From positions 49,508,957 to 49,572,956 of the forward strand of contig OV884059.1 in assembly GCA_930367215.1 (NCBI GenBank): 64,000 nt of DNA, in the 5' to 3' direction. Below, one piece after another: positions 12,437-23,891 of the stretch (positions are counted from its first letter, which is position 1; every line of letters starts with the position of its first letter). This stretch comes from Pollenia angustigena. Lineage: Eukaryota; Arthropoda; Insecta; Diptera; Polleniidae. The notes under the pieces were generated by a model, which saw nothing but the letters and a program-made list of their open reading frames with translations, was not told the DNA's origin and ran no database searches. The position numbers were made by a program, and so were the translations under genes.

Positions 12437-14037
12437 TCCACGAAGACAGAATAATAAAAACTGGATTTGAACTGACTCGATTTTGTTAGAGTGAACTGAG
12501 TACTGTGGATCACCGATCCATATTCAAGAATCGGTCGAACCAAAGTAGTAAACAGTTGCTTGGTAACATAAGGATCTGAAAACTCTTTAGACCACCTTTT
12601 TATAAATCCAAGGACACCAGTAGCTTTGTTAGTAGTTAACGTGATGTGATTCTTGAAATCCAACTTTCTGTCAAAATGTACTCCTAAATCATTGATGGAA
12701 TCAACCAATTCAAGTAAAGAAGCATTCATAGTATATAGGCCATTATTTGGTGACGTTCTTGAGAATATCATATATTTACATTTTTTTACATTTAGTTCCA
12801 TTAAGTTATCACTACACCAAGATGTCAAATAATTAATATCATCTTGCAGAAGTATTTGTTGATCAATGTTGTTAAATGTAATAAACATTTTAACATCGTC
12901 TGCATACATCAGTGTGTTGGAATTTTTTACAACAGAAGGAAGATCATTTATAAATAGAGTAAATAAGAGCGGCCCAAGATGACTGCCCTGAGGCACTCCA
13001 GATAATACATCTATGTAATTAGAATACGTGTTACGGAACTTTACACATTGCTTTCTATTCGCTAAATAAGACTCAATCCATTTCATTATCGAAGTGCTAA
13101 ATCCTAATCGGTTAAGCTTATGAACGAGTAAGTTATGATTTACTTTGTCGAACGCTTTACTAAAATCAATGTAAATGACGTCGGTTTGTTTGCCAGCTAT
13201 AAATCCTTCGGTAACTAAAGTTGTAAATTCTAGAAGATTTGTGATTGTTGATCGTGATTTAGAGAAACCATGTTGGTATGGAGATAAAACAGATAACGCC
13301 TGATGTGATAGTGTATCATATAAAAGTTTTTCAAACAGTTTTGGTATAACACTGAGTTTAGCAATTCCTCTGTAATTTGAGATATCAGCTTTTGATCCAG
13401 ATTTAAATAGAGGTATAATAAACGATTCTTTCCAAATAGTTGGAAAATGCCCAAGTTTAAGTGATTTATTAAAAATGTATGTCAACGGCGTACTTAATAA
13501 ATGATGGTAATGCTTTAAAATACTACTAGGAACCAAATCAGGGCCTGGAACATACGACAGTTTCATGTTTTTCATATACTTTGAGACAGTTAGATGATCT
13601 ATTAAGGCTATATTAAAGTTATTGGACTCAGGGATAGAGTATGAATACTGATCATTCGAATTAAATGTAGATGATGAGTAAGTTGACGCAAAAAAATCAG
13701 CAAACAAATTACTTATTAATTTATCATCTGACGATTCAATGTCACCAAACTTCATAATGGTAGGAAAATCAGCTGCTCGTCGTTTAGAGTTAACAAATTT
13801 ATAAAATGATTTAGGGTCATTTTTTAAGTTATTTTTAACTTTATTTAAATATGCATTATAAGCTATTTGATTAGCGATAGTGTATTCAGATCGTGCTAAG
13901 GAATATTTGGAATAATTTATTGTTGAACTGTTAATTTTAAAATTTTTATACAGTTTATTTTTTTTATTTTTAAGTCTTGTAAGATATTTTGTGTTCCAAG
14001 GCGGACCATGATAACAAATTGGTTTAACCAAAGGCAC
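12415..14037 (-). CDS. Reverse transcriptase of CR1-like element
   Basis: The 540-aa open frame has the complete palm: PGPDLVPSSILK, WKESFIIPLFKSG, YRGIAKLSVIPKLFEKLLYD, HGFSKSRSTITNLLEF, VIYIDFSKAFDKVNH (first catalytic Asp), GVPQGSHLGPLLF, LMYADDVKMF (catalytic YADD) and INDLGVHFDRKLDFKNHI. The reading departs from the family near its end (about 12440), where a frameshift moves the C-terminal region into the 12436-12101 frame. Its own enzymatic core looks intact, but the endonuclease lies out of frame upstream. Confidence 0.85.
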   Translation of the reverse strand: MPLVKPICYHGPPWNTKYLTRLKNKKNKLYKNFKINSSTINYSKYSLARSEYTIANQIAYNAYLNKVKNNLKNDPKSFYKFVNSKRRAADFPTIMKFGDIESSDDKLISNLFADFFASTYSSSTFNSNDQYSYSIPESNNFNIALIDHLTVSKYMKNMKLSYVPGPDLVPSSILKHYHHLLSTPLTYIFNKSLKLGHFPTIWKESFIIPLFKSGSKADISNYRGIAKLSVIPKLFEKLLYDTLSHQALSVLSPYQHGFSKSRSTITNLLEFTTLVTEGFIAGKQTDVIYIDFSKAFDKVNHNLLVHKLNRLGFSTSIMKWIESYLANRKQCVKFRNTYSNYIDVLSGVPQGSHLGPLLFTLFINDLPSVVKNSNTLMYADDVKMFITFNNIDQQILLQDDINYLTSWCSDNLMELNVKKCKYMIFSRTSPNNGLYTMNASLLELVDSINDLGVHFDRKLDFKNHITLTTNKATGVLGFIKRWSKEFSDPYVTKQLFTTLVRPILEYGSVIHSTQFTLTKSSQFKSSFYYSVFVDWVGTLT

Positions 14038-14121
14038 TGAATACGAAAAACATTGATAAAGAAGTTGGTAAAAAGTTCATAACACAACGGTCCAAATCAT
14101 CGCCAAAAACGTGTAATTCAT

Positions 14122-14763
14122 CTAACCAGTCAATCTGTGACAATTGAAAATGAAGTTTGCTGTGATCGGTTGATTTAAAACGAAACATTTTCTGTTGTTG
14201 AGTTTTTTTATTCTGTTGAATGGGAGATTGATAAAAAAGTGTATCTCAACAGTTGGGTGATATTGATCCTCAGGATTGGAAATTGGTGTATGTCGCATTA
14301 TCGAAAAAGCTGATGGTTCATTAACAAAAAGTATATCTAACATTTTACCAAACGCATTAGAGATGGAGTTAATTTGAAAAAGACTATGCTCAAGCAAGCA
14401 ATTAATAAAATTCGTTGAGACTTCCGAGGCTTGAGCTGGGATCAGGTAGTTTATGTCCGAACTAGTATTCCAGGAAATCCTTGACAAATTAAAGTCTCCA
14501 AATATAACAACAAGATCCGTTGAATTAATTGTTTTTAAAAGTATTTCAATAGGTTTTAAGTAATCTTCATACACAGTAAGAGATGAGTTAGGAGGAATGT
14601 ATAAGCACACAATATATAAAGATTGCTTATGTATTTTTAAATAAACACATACAAGTTCTATGTGTAAAAATTCCTGGAGAATAATTTCCTCAGATGAGAA
14701 TTCGTTTGTAATGGCAATTAACACACCACCTCCCGACTTTTTTGTGTTGCTATTGTATTGCAC
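14122..14763 (-). pseudogene. APE-like endonuclease part of CR1-like ORF2
   Basis: The 213-aa frame contains KKSGGGVLIAI (conserved G-rich block), VVIFGDFNLSRISW (GDFN motif) and a MLDILFVN block equivalent to the LDL(V/I) segment. The terminal SDH motif is replaced or shifted (ISNPEDQYHPTV), so the nuclease is probably inactive. It is separated from the reverse transcriptase frame by a frame break between 14037 and 14122. Confidence 0.8.
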
Positions 14764-14945
14764 ACAACTTTCTCTATCTTTTCTAAAAATCTGATATTTA
14801 GAACAAAAAATTTCTGAGTTATTAATTTTATTGCTAAGCCAGGTTTCAGTAAATACTATTATATGATGATTAAAGCCAAAGCTGTTGCAATATATTGAAG
14901 ATAATTTCGAGTTTATGCCTCTAACGTTTTGATATACAATCGATA

Positions 14946-16019
14946 TTAGTTTTTTGAATTTACACCAGCTATATTAGGCAGGCGAGCATTATTTTCTTCA
15001 TTATAAATAAATTCACGGATTAATGCATTTTTAGGCCAAAATTCAGGATTAACAATTTGCTGGAAAAGATTTTCAGGAACTATTATTTTGAATGACGCCC
15101 TGTTTTTCGAATTAATTTTGAAAACACGAATTTCATCCTGACAACAATTGCTAATTTTCGAAAGTATATAAAATTTCATTTCATCAGCTTTTGTATCCAA
15201 TGCAAAACGGGTGGCGAATATAGTCTTTTTAGGCGCTATTGTTCGTAATTCTCTTTGCTGATTTATAGTAGAAATATTATGATGATTCATAATAGTAGAA
15301 TTCGACGATGATGTAGGTGGAACTGAAGACGTTAAAATATTATGATGATTTATAATAGAAGTAGTTGAAGTTGAAGAAGGTGGAACTGGAGACGAAGCAT
15401 CGAAATTAATTAAACGGCCAGAGTTTGCTGGATCAGTTAGAGTGTTTAGCAAATTTGATTCTTTAATCATTAAATTATCAGATTGTTTAGAGAGTAAAAC
15501 TGGATCATTAATGGGGACATTTATTAAAGTTTTAGGAATAGAAATAACTGTGTCAATACTTGAAGATTGTATAGCACCATCAATTATAACACCATTTTCG
15601 TTAGAACTCGAGATTTTCTTATTTGACAATGCAACGGATGAAGAATTATCTTTAGAATTTTCTTTATCCAAAAACCTTGGGCTTTTACGGCGAGTTGGAG
15701 ATGGCGACTGAAAGCCGTCTAAGGATTTAAAATCATCAAACAGCTTTCCATAGGCGTTAATTTGCTCGGTTAAATGATTTAGGTTGTTCTGAATTTGTGA
15801 AAAATTATTTTTTGTGCTTTGAAAAAATCTATAAAATTCAGCACTAAATTTTTGACAGGCATTACAACGCCAATGCAGATTTCTATTTTTTACAATTGCC
15901 TCACCAACTAGACCGGAGAGACCACAACATTTAAAATGGCATAACCCATGACACAACCAACAGATAACCATTCTATCATCATATCCATCTAAGTTGCATC
16001 CTTTTTTTATGCATGCCAT
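14946..16019 (-). CDS. CR1-like ORF1 protein with PHD-like zinc finger
   Basis: The intact 357-aa frame starts at ATG 16019. Residues 1-58 form a Cys/His-rich PHD-type finger (C8, C20, C23, H26, H29, C32, C52, C55 by approximate count). A predicted helical stretch follows (SFAEF-like to about residue 100), then a long Ser/Thr/Asn/Pro-rich linker with repeated NHHNI and TSSVPP blocks. A C-terminal RNA-binding-like domain ends with EFWPKNALIREFIY. ORF1 proteins of this class bind element RNA; the PHD role is unknown. It lies upstream of the endonuclease/RT frame and is the best-preserved ORF of this element. Confidence 0.75.
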   Translation of the reverse strand: MACIKKGCNLDGYDDRMVICWLCHGLCHFKCCGLSGLVGEAIVKNRNLHWRCNACQKFSAEFYRFFQSTKNNFSQIQNNLNHLTEQINAYGKLFDDFKSLDGFQSPSPTRRKSPRFLDKENSKDNSSSVALSNKKISSSNENGVIIDGAIQSSSIDTVISIPKTLINVPINDPVLLSKQSDNLMIKESNLLNTLTDPANSGRLINFDASSPVPPSSTSTTSIINHHNILTSSVPPTSSSNSTIMNHHNISTINQQRELRTIAPKKTIFATRFALDTKADEMKFYILSKISNCCQDEIRVFKINSKNRASFKIIVPENLFQQIVNPEFWPKNALIREFIYNEENNARLPNIAGVNSKN

Positions 16020-16233
16020 TATTGATTGGTAGAAAAACTCAGTTTATTTTAAATTGTATTTATGTATAATATAAGAGGGACTGCTGTTTTATTGTTATAT
16101 TGTTTGTTTTGTTTATTGTTGATTTGTTTCTGTTGCAAAATAAGAATATTTTTTAAACGGTTGTTGTTTTTTTATTTTCGGTTTATGTTTTGTTATGAAT
16201 TTAGCAAAAGGTAAATTGAAAGAGTCACTATTG

Positions 16234-16264
<31 letters not shown>

Positions 16265-16600
16265 TGACAGAGAAAGCACCAGTTTGTTTAATTATTACTG
16301 ATCTGTTTTTGTTTGTAATGTTTATTATTGTTCTGTTACTGTTGTTATTGATTTAAAAGGTTTGTTGTTATTGTTTTTTTTTCAGTTTATGTTTTGTGAT
16401 AATCGAACGCAATTTAAAAATTGAGTATGAGTTAGATACAATATTATTTAAATTGTTTAAAAGTTAAAATACTGTTTTTACAATGAAACTAATATAAGAT
16501 TCACTATTATTTTAAGATTTATTGATAATTAAACAATATTCTTTAAGAAACAGATTTCCAAAAATATATTTGTTTTAGAAAAATTGAATTGTTTAGCCGG

Positions 16601-18654
16601 AGCACATTTAAAAACACGTGTTAACATAGAGAGAGAGAAACTTTATAATGTATGTATGTACATTAGGGCATAACTTATTCCCATTTCTTGCAAATATCAA
16701 AATAGCCCTAGCAAAGTCGAATAATAGTCCATTGAAAACTATTAAAAAAAAAATTATATTAATTTTTCGCGGTTTTCGAAAAAGGTTGGTCGCCCACATT
16801 TTGCCAAAAACTCCAAGTTTTTTTTTAAATTATTATTGAAATTCATCTCCTTTAATAATTAAGAAACTTTTTAACTTTTCTTTCACTTATTAAAAAAATA
16901 TGTAAAATTTTGTTATTAAATTTTTTTCTTTAGGGATTTTAGAAAATCGCTTTTTTGTGGGTGAGGTTTTTATTTTCAAACGACACAAACAAATTGTGTT
17001 CGTAAAAACACAATATTCGCTATAGCGTATTGCTAGGGCCAAAATTTGGTTATACCCCTAATATACATATGTATGTATGTATGTACATAGTTCAATGGTA
17101 AGAATGCGAAAGCTACCATTTTACAATATAATACATCTTTTAATTCATATTTTTCTTCTTCATTGTAAAAAGTTGTATTAAATTTATGTATAAAAAGGAT
17201 TTTTTTAAAAGTCAGAGAAAAAATATTTTAACAATTTTTAACTCTACTAGCTGACCCGGTCCGCGTTGCTGGCCCTAAGCAAACATTAGTGTTGCAATAC
17301 CACACGGTTTAAATTAAGCTTTTAACGAAATTTACGGCCTTTAAACAAAAATCCATGGAATACCTATCATAAAGTTTTTTTTACAAGTGATTGTGCAATT
17401 CAGTTTGAAGCACACAACACACCAGCATGCTGGTACAAAATTCATTTTTTACCAAAAATTGTGTGGAAAAGGTTGTAATGAATAACAATAAAATTTGTGC
17501 TGCTGTTATTATTGCTTTTATCCTAAAACGAAAACGAATAAGGAGTAAAAAAACGTGTTTTAATTTAAATTTTGTTTTAAATTTTGTATTTTTGATGTTT
17601 ATGCCTTGACGATTTAACATTTATGAGCTAACTTTACAGCACACGATACAATCGGCGCCGCACAGTGGCTGAAAATCGTTTTTCATCGTCCAAAAATCTG
17701 TAACTTGCAAGTTTTGTTTTGCAGGAGAGAAGACTTCTTAAGCTTTTTTACAGTTTTAATTTTGTTAAAATCCGTTCAGTAGTTGTTGAGAAATTTAAGG
17801 TCAAAGTTGAACTTTTGATGTTTTTTAGCATTTAGTGTGAAAATGCTAATGATTGAGATTGAGAACTATGGTATTTTTTTATTAAAAAAGTGGAATTTTT
17901 TTAGTCCACTGTTTTAAGAACTTTTTAATCTACATAACTGCCGAATTTCGTTAGCATATCTTTGTTCATGTCAGACTTATAGAATGTCAAACATTAAAAT
18001 TCAAACCGCTTTTTTAAGTTTTTGACGAAATCGATTATTTTATTTTGCAGTTCCGATCGTATTTCAGTGCTGCAGGAATATAAATTGAGGTTTCCTTCAA
18101 TGTAACTTAAAACATCTTCCTCCTTTTTATTTTTAAAATACTCTTCGGATAATTCTTTATAGCTGAAGCTCTCCATTTTTATAGATATTTAAAAATTAGA
18201 TTGTTATTGCTTAGATATATTTTAACAACTGAGATTTTATTCGAATACCACTGGCTTTTATACATAGCTTCCGTTATACTGTGTTCCTAGGTAGCATAAT
18301 AAGGTAGAATAAAAAACTAAATTGGGCTAAAGTAGGATACGCTTAAAATCCCACAGGTATTGGTAATTATATAATATAAAATACCTAGCACAATTTGGCT
18401 TGGTACATTTATATTCCAGTCATATGAATAGGTAAAATAAAAAGAGCAAAATAAATGTTGCGAATAATTTTACACAAACTAAAACAGTGTTCTATAGGCT
18501 GGTCCAAACAGGTACAAAAGTGCATTTGGGTTTAAAGTAGATACTTTCACCTTCCTACAGCTAGTAAAATCTCTCTAACCCCTTTTGACCCTCATAAATT
18601 CTATACTTCTGAATTTCAATTTGACTACAATATAGAACCTGAAAATATATTTAA
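16601..18654. other. Non-coding, with a possible Helitron-like end
   Basis: No gene is supported. 17249-17275 contains CTAGCTGACCCGGTCCGCG. Read on the minus strand this is a small GACC/GGTC hairpin followed by CTAG, the form of a Helitron 3' end, so part of 17250-18000 may be a short non-autonomous Helitron. 17075-17093 is a TATG microsatellite. A 60-aa frame at 17994-18176 is described under rejected items. Confidence 0.4.
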
Positions 18655-18986
18655 CTAGCATACCCGCCCGGTACTTCGTTACCTGTAATTTTTAAAGTAA
18701 AAAATAAATAACATATTTTTCATGTTTTTTTTACGAAATTTTTTTATTTTTTATTGTAAGAATCGTAGTACATAACGAATTATTTTGGTGTTCATAATAA
18801 TTTTGTATAAATGTTATACACAGTAGATTTCCTGAAAGTGATATAGGCTGCGGAGTATATATAAGTTAAAAGAAAAAACACTCTAAGGTATATGTACTTA
18901 CCTTATTTTTGTTGAAGATGAAGATGTTGATAGATTGAACTGTGCCAGATACTTCACCAACAACATTCGTAATATGCTGTTATAGA

Positions 18987-19682
18987 TTAACGCAGCACTT
19001 CTTTGTATACAATGTTAGCAGTTTTTCCATCAGATATCAGAACATATAGGTGCTTTGATGAACTAACTCTTGAGCAAGCAACGTAAAACTGACCATGAGA
19101 AAAGCATTCCTCACTCAAGTCAATTCCAGCTACTCGTAAAGACTGTCCTTGGGATTTGTTTATAGTGATGGCGAAAGATATTTTCAAAGGAAACTGAAGT
19201 CTCTTAAATTCAAAAGGATAATCTGTTGGTATAAGTGGTATACGGGGTATAAATACAGATTCTCCTTGAGCACAGCCCGTCAGTACTGTTGCTTCGATAT
19301 TGATTAACTCTTCGCTGTCTAACTGTAACTCCAATCGTCTCTTTATATCCTCTGAAAGACTGTTTCTGTGTTTTTCCCAAAGATTAAAGGGGTTGGAAAG
19401 CTGGCAATGTACCAACATAATTGTGAATAGATCACGAAGCTTTATAGGGTGATCACTAAGGGCTGCTTCTTCTAAAGCACTATCCCAATGTGCATCATCT
19501 TCAAGCAAACCTAAAGCTAAACATGCTGATTGGAAAGTAGGATGCACCACACAATTTACTGTTTTAAGGTCTAAGAAAGATGTTGGGCCTTTAATGACAT
19601 GTAAAAGCATTCTGAGATGAAAACATTCAATATTATTTGGATGGATGGTATAAACCCTACCCAATGCATCACATTTTGCCAC
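18987..19682 (-). pseudogene. Helitron helicase remnant lacking the ATPase core
   Basis: Residues 1-100 match the linker after Rep (ALGRVYTIHPNNIECFHLR, LLEDDAHWDSALEEA). The reading then jumps at about residue 120 straight to the C-terminal helicase part: FPLKISFAITINKSQGQSL (motif V region) and HGQFYVACSRVSS (motif VI). The Walker A and Walker B motifs of a PIF1-like helicase are absent. I infer a deletion of several hundred codons within one open frame, so the product could not unwind DNA. Confidence 0.75.
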
Positions 19683-20245
19683 CCATCAACATTTTTTCCT
19701 AGTTTTCTTCTTTCGAATTTGTTGTTTTTCCAAACGTAATAAGAAGGCACTTCTGAATATAGCAGAGTCTTGGCAAAGTCGTCTGTAATGCAAAGTTCAA
19801 AAAATCCTAAGAGTGTTGTTTTAGGAGGATTAGTAATTTGTTGCATTATGTTGTTAGAAGTAAAGTAAAGTCGCTGACCATTCTCGAGGTGTACAGCGAG
19901 ATGTAGTACTGGTGGATATCTTATCCTCCACACAGCTTCCGCACTGCTTATATATCGGCCAGTCTCATATATTTCTACCTCATCTTTTTCGTTTTTAATA
20001 CCAAAAGCAGCTTGGTCACTCCCTTTATTTACATATTTGCAAATGTACTTTATGGACTTCACTGAGTTGCACATTTCGACATTAATGTGTGCTCCAAAAG
20101 TACGCAATAGAACCGGATTGTATGGCACTACCCATCGGTTGTCAACCACAAATTCTTTTATTTTTACTGTGAAACCACCAGATTCAGAAGATCTTCTTCG
20201 ATATTTTGGGTAGCCATCAGCCCCTGTCTGCGTATCGTTTATCAA
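19571..20245 (-). pseudogene. Helitron Rep C-terminal segment
   Basis: The 224-aa frame contains SIKYICKYVNKGSDQ, which includes the catalytic tyrosine block of Helitron Rep proteins, and GRYISSAEAVWRI, a strongly conserved downstream block. It overlaps the next frame (19682-18987) by about 110 bp, so one frameshift near 19675 separates Rep from the helicase. Confidence 0.8.
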
Positions 20246-20788
20246 TGGTCGAACATTTACCTTGTTTTATGCACGGTGAATTGGGGTTTAATGTTCCGCA
20301 AGGGCCATGAATCATATTGTTCTTGACTAATTCATGAAGAAGAGGATCTTTCCCAGGATCTGGTATTTCAGCGCAAATTACGTTGTCTATAATGTTGGCT
20401 GAAATACGCTTGAGCCATAACAAGATGTGAACATGGGGAAGTCCACGCTTTTGCCATTCCACCGAGTACATAAAGCATTGAGTTTCTCCAAAAATGTTTC
20501 CTTTTGTTAGGAGAGCTATCATTTTTTTTACTTATCCGACCGTAGCTCTTTTTGGTGTTTTCGTATATAGTTCAGCCTCTCAGTTTCAACTTTTGCGTAC
20601 ATGTCAACTAAGTACTGGGAAAAAAGGGAGTGGTACTGATGAATTTCATTATTTTCGTTTGATCTTATCATGATGCGATATGCGTAATAGCATGTGGCAG
20701 ACACCGTTTTATCTTGCAAAGGGTGTTTTGTAATTGGGTGTCTCAAAGGCAAGTCAATCGAATAGCCATCCTCTCCACGGCAAAACAT
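20217..20788 (-). pseudogene. Helitron N-terminal and HUH endonuclease segment
   Basis: 20788-20528 starts FCRGEDGYSI and includes CYYAYRIMIRSNENNEIHQY, as in the Helitron-like N-terminal domain. A frame break near 20525 is followed by 20522-20217 with [14 protein letters not shown], which contains the paired-His HUH-type metal site of Rep. The LKR and [13 protein letters not shown] blocks follow. HUH enzymes nick and rejoin one DNA strand in rolling-circle transposition. Confidence 0.8.
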
Positions 20789-21449
20789 AAGTGTTTATAA
20801 TGATTACCTTTGTTTATAATGATTTGTTAGCGATAGTTCAAATAAAATTATAAGTCCCGACATATTTTATTTTTCTTTTTTCTGGTTTGACATTTGTTTA
20901 CAAATTTTCTTAGCATAGTTGCAAAAGTTTCATAGCAACAAATGGAATGAAACACTTTTTCATAATAAAAACGAGAATCAGAAAATAGGAATTAATCATA
21001 GTATAATAAGTAACAGGAAGGTACATTAGGTTGAGTTGCCTTTATTTACGGATGTAAGTCAAATTAATTCATTTGAATTTTAGCGCTTGTTTGAATTGTT
21101 TTCCTTATTTTCTTTGGTTTGACGTAATATGGGTTTTTAAATTGGCTTTTGGCTTATAAAATCGTGGAATTAAGAAAAAAAACAAGGAAAATTTCTCAAT
21201 ATTTAGCTCAGAAGTGGGACTATACAACACAAAGATACGTATGAGATCCCTGCTGGAACCGACTTTTAGCTGAAATTACTTCACGAACTCAAAATTTTAC
21301 TCTGGATCGCAGTGGAAGTTTTCAAACACCTAGTGTAAGTTTGACAAATAGCGAATAACCACCTATAATTAAGATCCAGTAATCTAAGACTCAAAAAGAA
21401 GACCAAGAAATTTTAAAACAGTGGCCTAAGCAACTAGTATATATATATT
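20789..21449. other. Non-coding stretch between Helitron and non-LTR remnant
   Basis: A+T-rich sequence without a supported gene. It presumably contains the lost 5' part of the Helitron and the 3' tail of the neighbouring non-LTR element (TA repeats and T-run at about 21438-21460). Confidence 0.5.
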
Positions 21450-23110
21450 TTTTTTTTATTTAAATAAATTTAGTAGTATTAAAATACTATACAATAAATT
21501 CTTCACTATTAATTTTTGCTAAACACATATTATAAAAAGCTCTGTTGGTTACTAAAATTCTTAATGAAATATACAATTTTTCTTTTAAACTCATTAGTAT
21601 TTCTTTCTGTTTTGACATCTAAGGGCAGCATGTTGTATAGATGTAAGCCTTTATAGAAAAGTGACCGTTGCTTTACAGTTGTTGTTGCTCTTGGGAGCCT
21701 AAAGTTGTTAACATTTCTAAGATGATATCGTTGAACTTCCCCTACATAGTTCAGCTGCTCTGTTAAATAGTCTGGTGCATTTCCCATTTTCATTTTGTGT
21801 ATAAAATTTAGTGTATTCATTTTGAGTCTTTGTTTTATAATTAACCATTTTAATGCATTGAGCATACTTCTATTGGTGTATAAATGTTACATTTTAATAT
21901 TGATCCATTGCTTTGTTTTGAAGTTTTTGTAGTTAAGCCATATTCAAAATGTGGTTTTATCATAGTATAATAAATATTTACAGCCGTTAATACCGATATT
22001 TTTTTACGTATACGTTTAAAAAACCCGATTTTTTCCAATTTTTTCGCATATAAACTCTATATGTTCTTTAAATTTTAATTGTTTATCTATTATGAAGCCA
22101 AGATATTTAATTTGATTAACTTTTTCTATCACTCTTCACTATCTTTATTGATTTTAAATACTGATTCATTGTTCATATTAATTTGCATTAGCTTCGTTTT
22201 ATTTTCATTTAACTTTATTTGATTCATATATCATGTTATTGTGACATTCTTTATCTGTGCATCGTTCCGTAAATATCAGCGTATCATCCGCATAAATATA
22301 ACACTATTTCGCGTCTATTTAAATGTTTGGCATATCGTTTATATATAAAATAAATAATAGTGCACCTAAACTTGAACCTTGTGGTACTTCATTTGTTTCC
22401 GACCCGATAGATATGATTCAAACCATTTCAGCTCATTTTCTTGTATTCCGTACATATAAAGCTTTTGTATTAAAATATCTCTATCAATTGTCTCGAAACC
22501 TCTTCTAAAATCTAAAAAAATTGCCATAATTTTGTTTTTTTTCTCCAAATTTTTCCATCTATTGATGATATAGTTAACTGTTGTTTCACATGAAACATTT
22601 AGTATATTATTTCCTTCAAGGTATTTTTCCAGTTGTTGTTTTACTACTTTTTCAATTATCTTTCGCACGTTTTTAATGTATTTATGGGACGGAATTCTTC
22701 GCATTTTTTTGTTTTTACAATTTGTTCTATTCGTGTTACGGATGATATCTTCCAGCTTTCAGGGAATTCGCCTGTTTCAAGTGATTGATTTATGACGTTC
22801 ATCATGATGTCTCCTATAATGTTCCAATTATCTAATATTATTTTCATAGAAACATTTCTAAAATCAGATTTATTTTTTATATCTTTGCATATAATTTTAA
22901 GTTCTTGTATATTTATTGCACAAAATTTAAATTTGTTGTTTATCACAGGTATTTGATTAATATATTGCACTTGGTCTATCGAATTTCTGATCGTCCTAAT
23001 ACTATCCACGAAATAATTATTAAATTTATTGGCTATTTTGTAAGTTTCCTTATATTCTATATCATTAAATATCACAGTTTTTATCACATTTTTGTTTTTA
23101 TTAAGTACTA
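21450..23110 (-). mobile_element. Decayed non-LTR retrotransposon (RT only)
   Basis: Four short minus-strand frames form one broken reverse transcriptase. 23087-22656 has NQSLETGEFPESWK and a degraded RPINTLKT block. 22704-22366 has AIFLDFRRGFETIDRDIL (first catalytic Asp region) and WFESYLSGRKQ. 22038-21850 has VLTAVNIYYTMIKPHFEYG. 21865-21530 is the C-terminal NFRLPRATTTVKQRSLFYKG block. The FADD region (about 22100-22330) is full of stops. No endonuclease is recognisable, so it is a 5'-truncated and old insertion. Confidence 0.7.
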
Positions 23111-23228
23111 ACGGTCTAATTCATAACAACTTCTTGTTGCGGCTTTAGTGCTAACAATAGTTATCAAACACTTTTTGTTTAATAAACCATTAATAAAAAG
23201 TCTAATTTATAAACGCTTAATAGGAGTG

Positions 23229-23836
23229 TGTACTGGTGTTTGGGTTGACACCAGTATAAAATAATTTTCTTCTAGGTAGCTGGCCGTTGAGATTCAAACG
23301 GTGGGTTATCTAAAGGATAATTATTATTATAATTGCTCCAGAGGAGTAATTATAATAGGGTGAGTTAAGGGTAGGAAGTGAAAAGAGAGGTTTTAGAATT
23401 TTTTCCAAGTATGGGGTTTATTACAATTCAACTTTATTCTGTATAAATACATACGGTTTGACATAAGCAACTTCTTAAGAAAATCGCAAGGTGGTCGTAA
23501 GCTGTCCGCACTGCTGGGTAGTGGTTGATGTTGATCGCTCTGATGTTGAAAAAAGAGTATTTTAAAGTACTAGTTACAAACCCGAAGGTAAGTTGCGCCA
23601 GCATAAAGTTAACGAAAATTAGCTACAATTGACAATTGGAAAGTTTACGACGAGTACTAATATTGCAGTGCGGTCAACTTACATCCACCTTGCGATTTTA
23701 TTCGAGGTGAGTATAATTCATGAAAAGTTAAAGATTAACAGAAATTATAAAGCTACAATAATTCAGATTTAAATTCATTTTGACATACATACATACATTA
23801 AAAATAATAAATTCGATTTGAAATGTAATTTGTACA
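23229..23836 (-). repeat. BEL/Pao 3' LTR
   Basis: 608 bp, TG...CA bounded, matching 33218-33840. It differs by one substitution near 23367 and by lacking two short duplications near its end that the other LTR has. A G/A-rich stretch on the minus strand just inside (AGAGGCGGCGG, ending at 23837) is the likely polypurine tract for plus-strand priming. Confidence 0.95.
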
Positions 23837-23891
23837 TGCCGCCGCCTCTAAATTAGGAACTGGATGATGTGGTATCGGTAGCGCAGAGCAC

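Larger units (their letters stand above)
12107..16600 (-). mobile_element. CR1-like non-LTR retrotransposon with ORF1 and broken ORF2
   Basis: The minus strand carries a T/A-rich 5' region (about 16600-16020), ORF1 (16019-14946), endonuclease (14763-14122), reverse transcriptase (14037-12415) and a C-terminal piece (12436-12101). The 3' end stops at the TA next to the pogo-like terminus at 12106. ORF1 with a PHD-like finger followed by an APE/RT ORF2 is the architecture described for CR1-like elements. It is nearly full length but frameshifted in ORF2. Confidence 0.8.
18655..20788 (-). mobile_element. Helitron, internally deleted
   Basis: Minus-strand frames give, in order, the Helitron N-terminal domain (20788-20528), the HUH replication initiator (20522-20217 and 20245-19571) and the ends of a PIF1-like helicase (19682-18987). 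The element ends at 18655 with CTAG on the minus strand, preceded by a small hairpin (TACC-GGGCG-GGTA) and followed by T, as expected for a rolling-circle Helitron 3' end (CTRR, insertion between A and T). I could not place the 5' TC end. It is non-autonomous because the helicase core is missing. Confidence 0.8.

Noticed and set aside
17994..18176. 60-aa frame MESFSYKELSEEYFKNKKEE
   Set aside because: Composition looks protein-like, with an ATG start and charged helices, but it is short, isolated, and I recognise no family; it could be an exon fragment of an old transposon.
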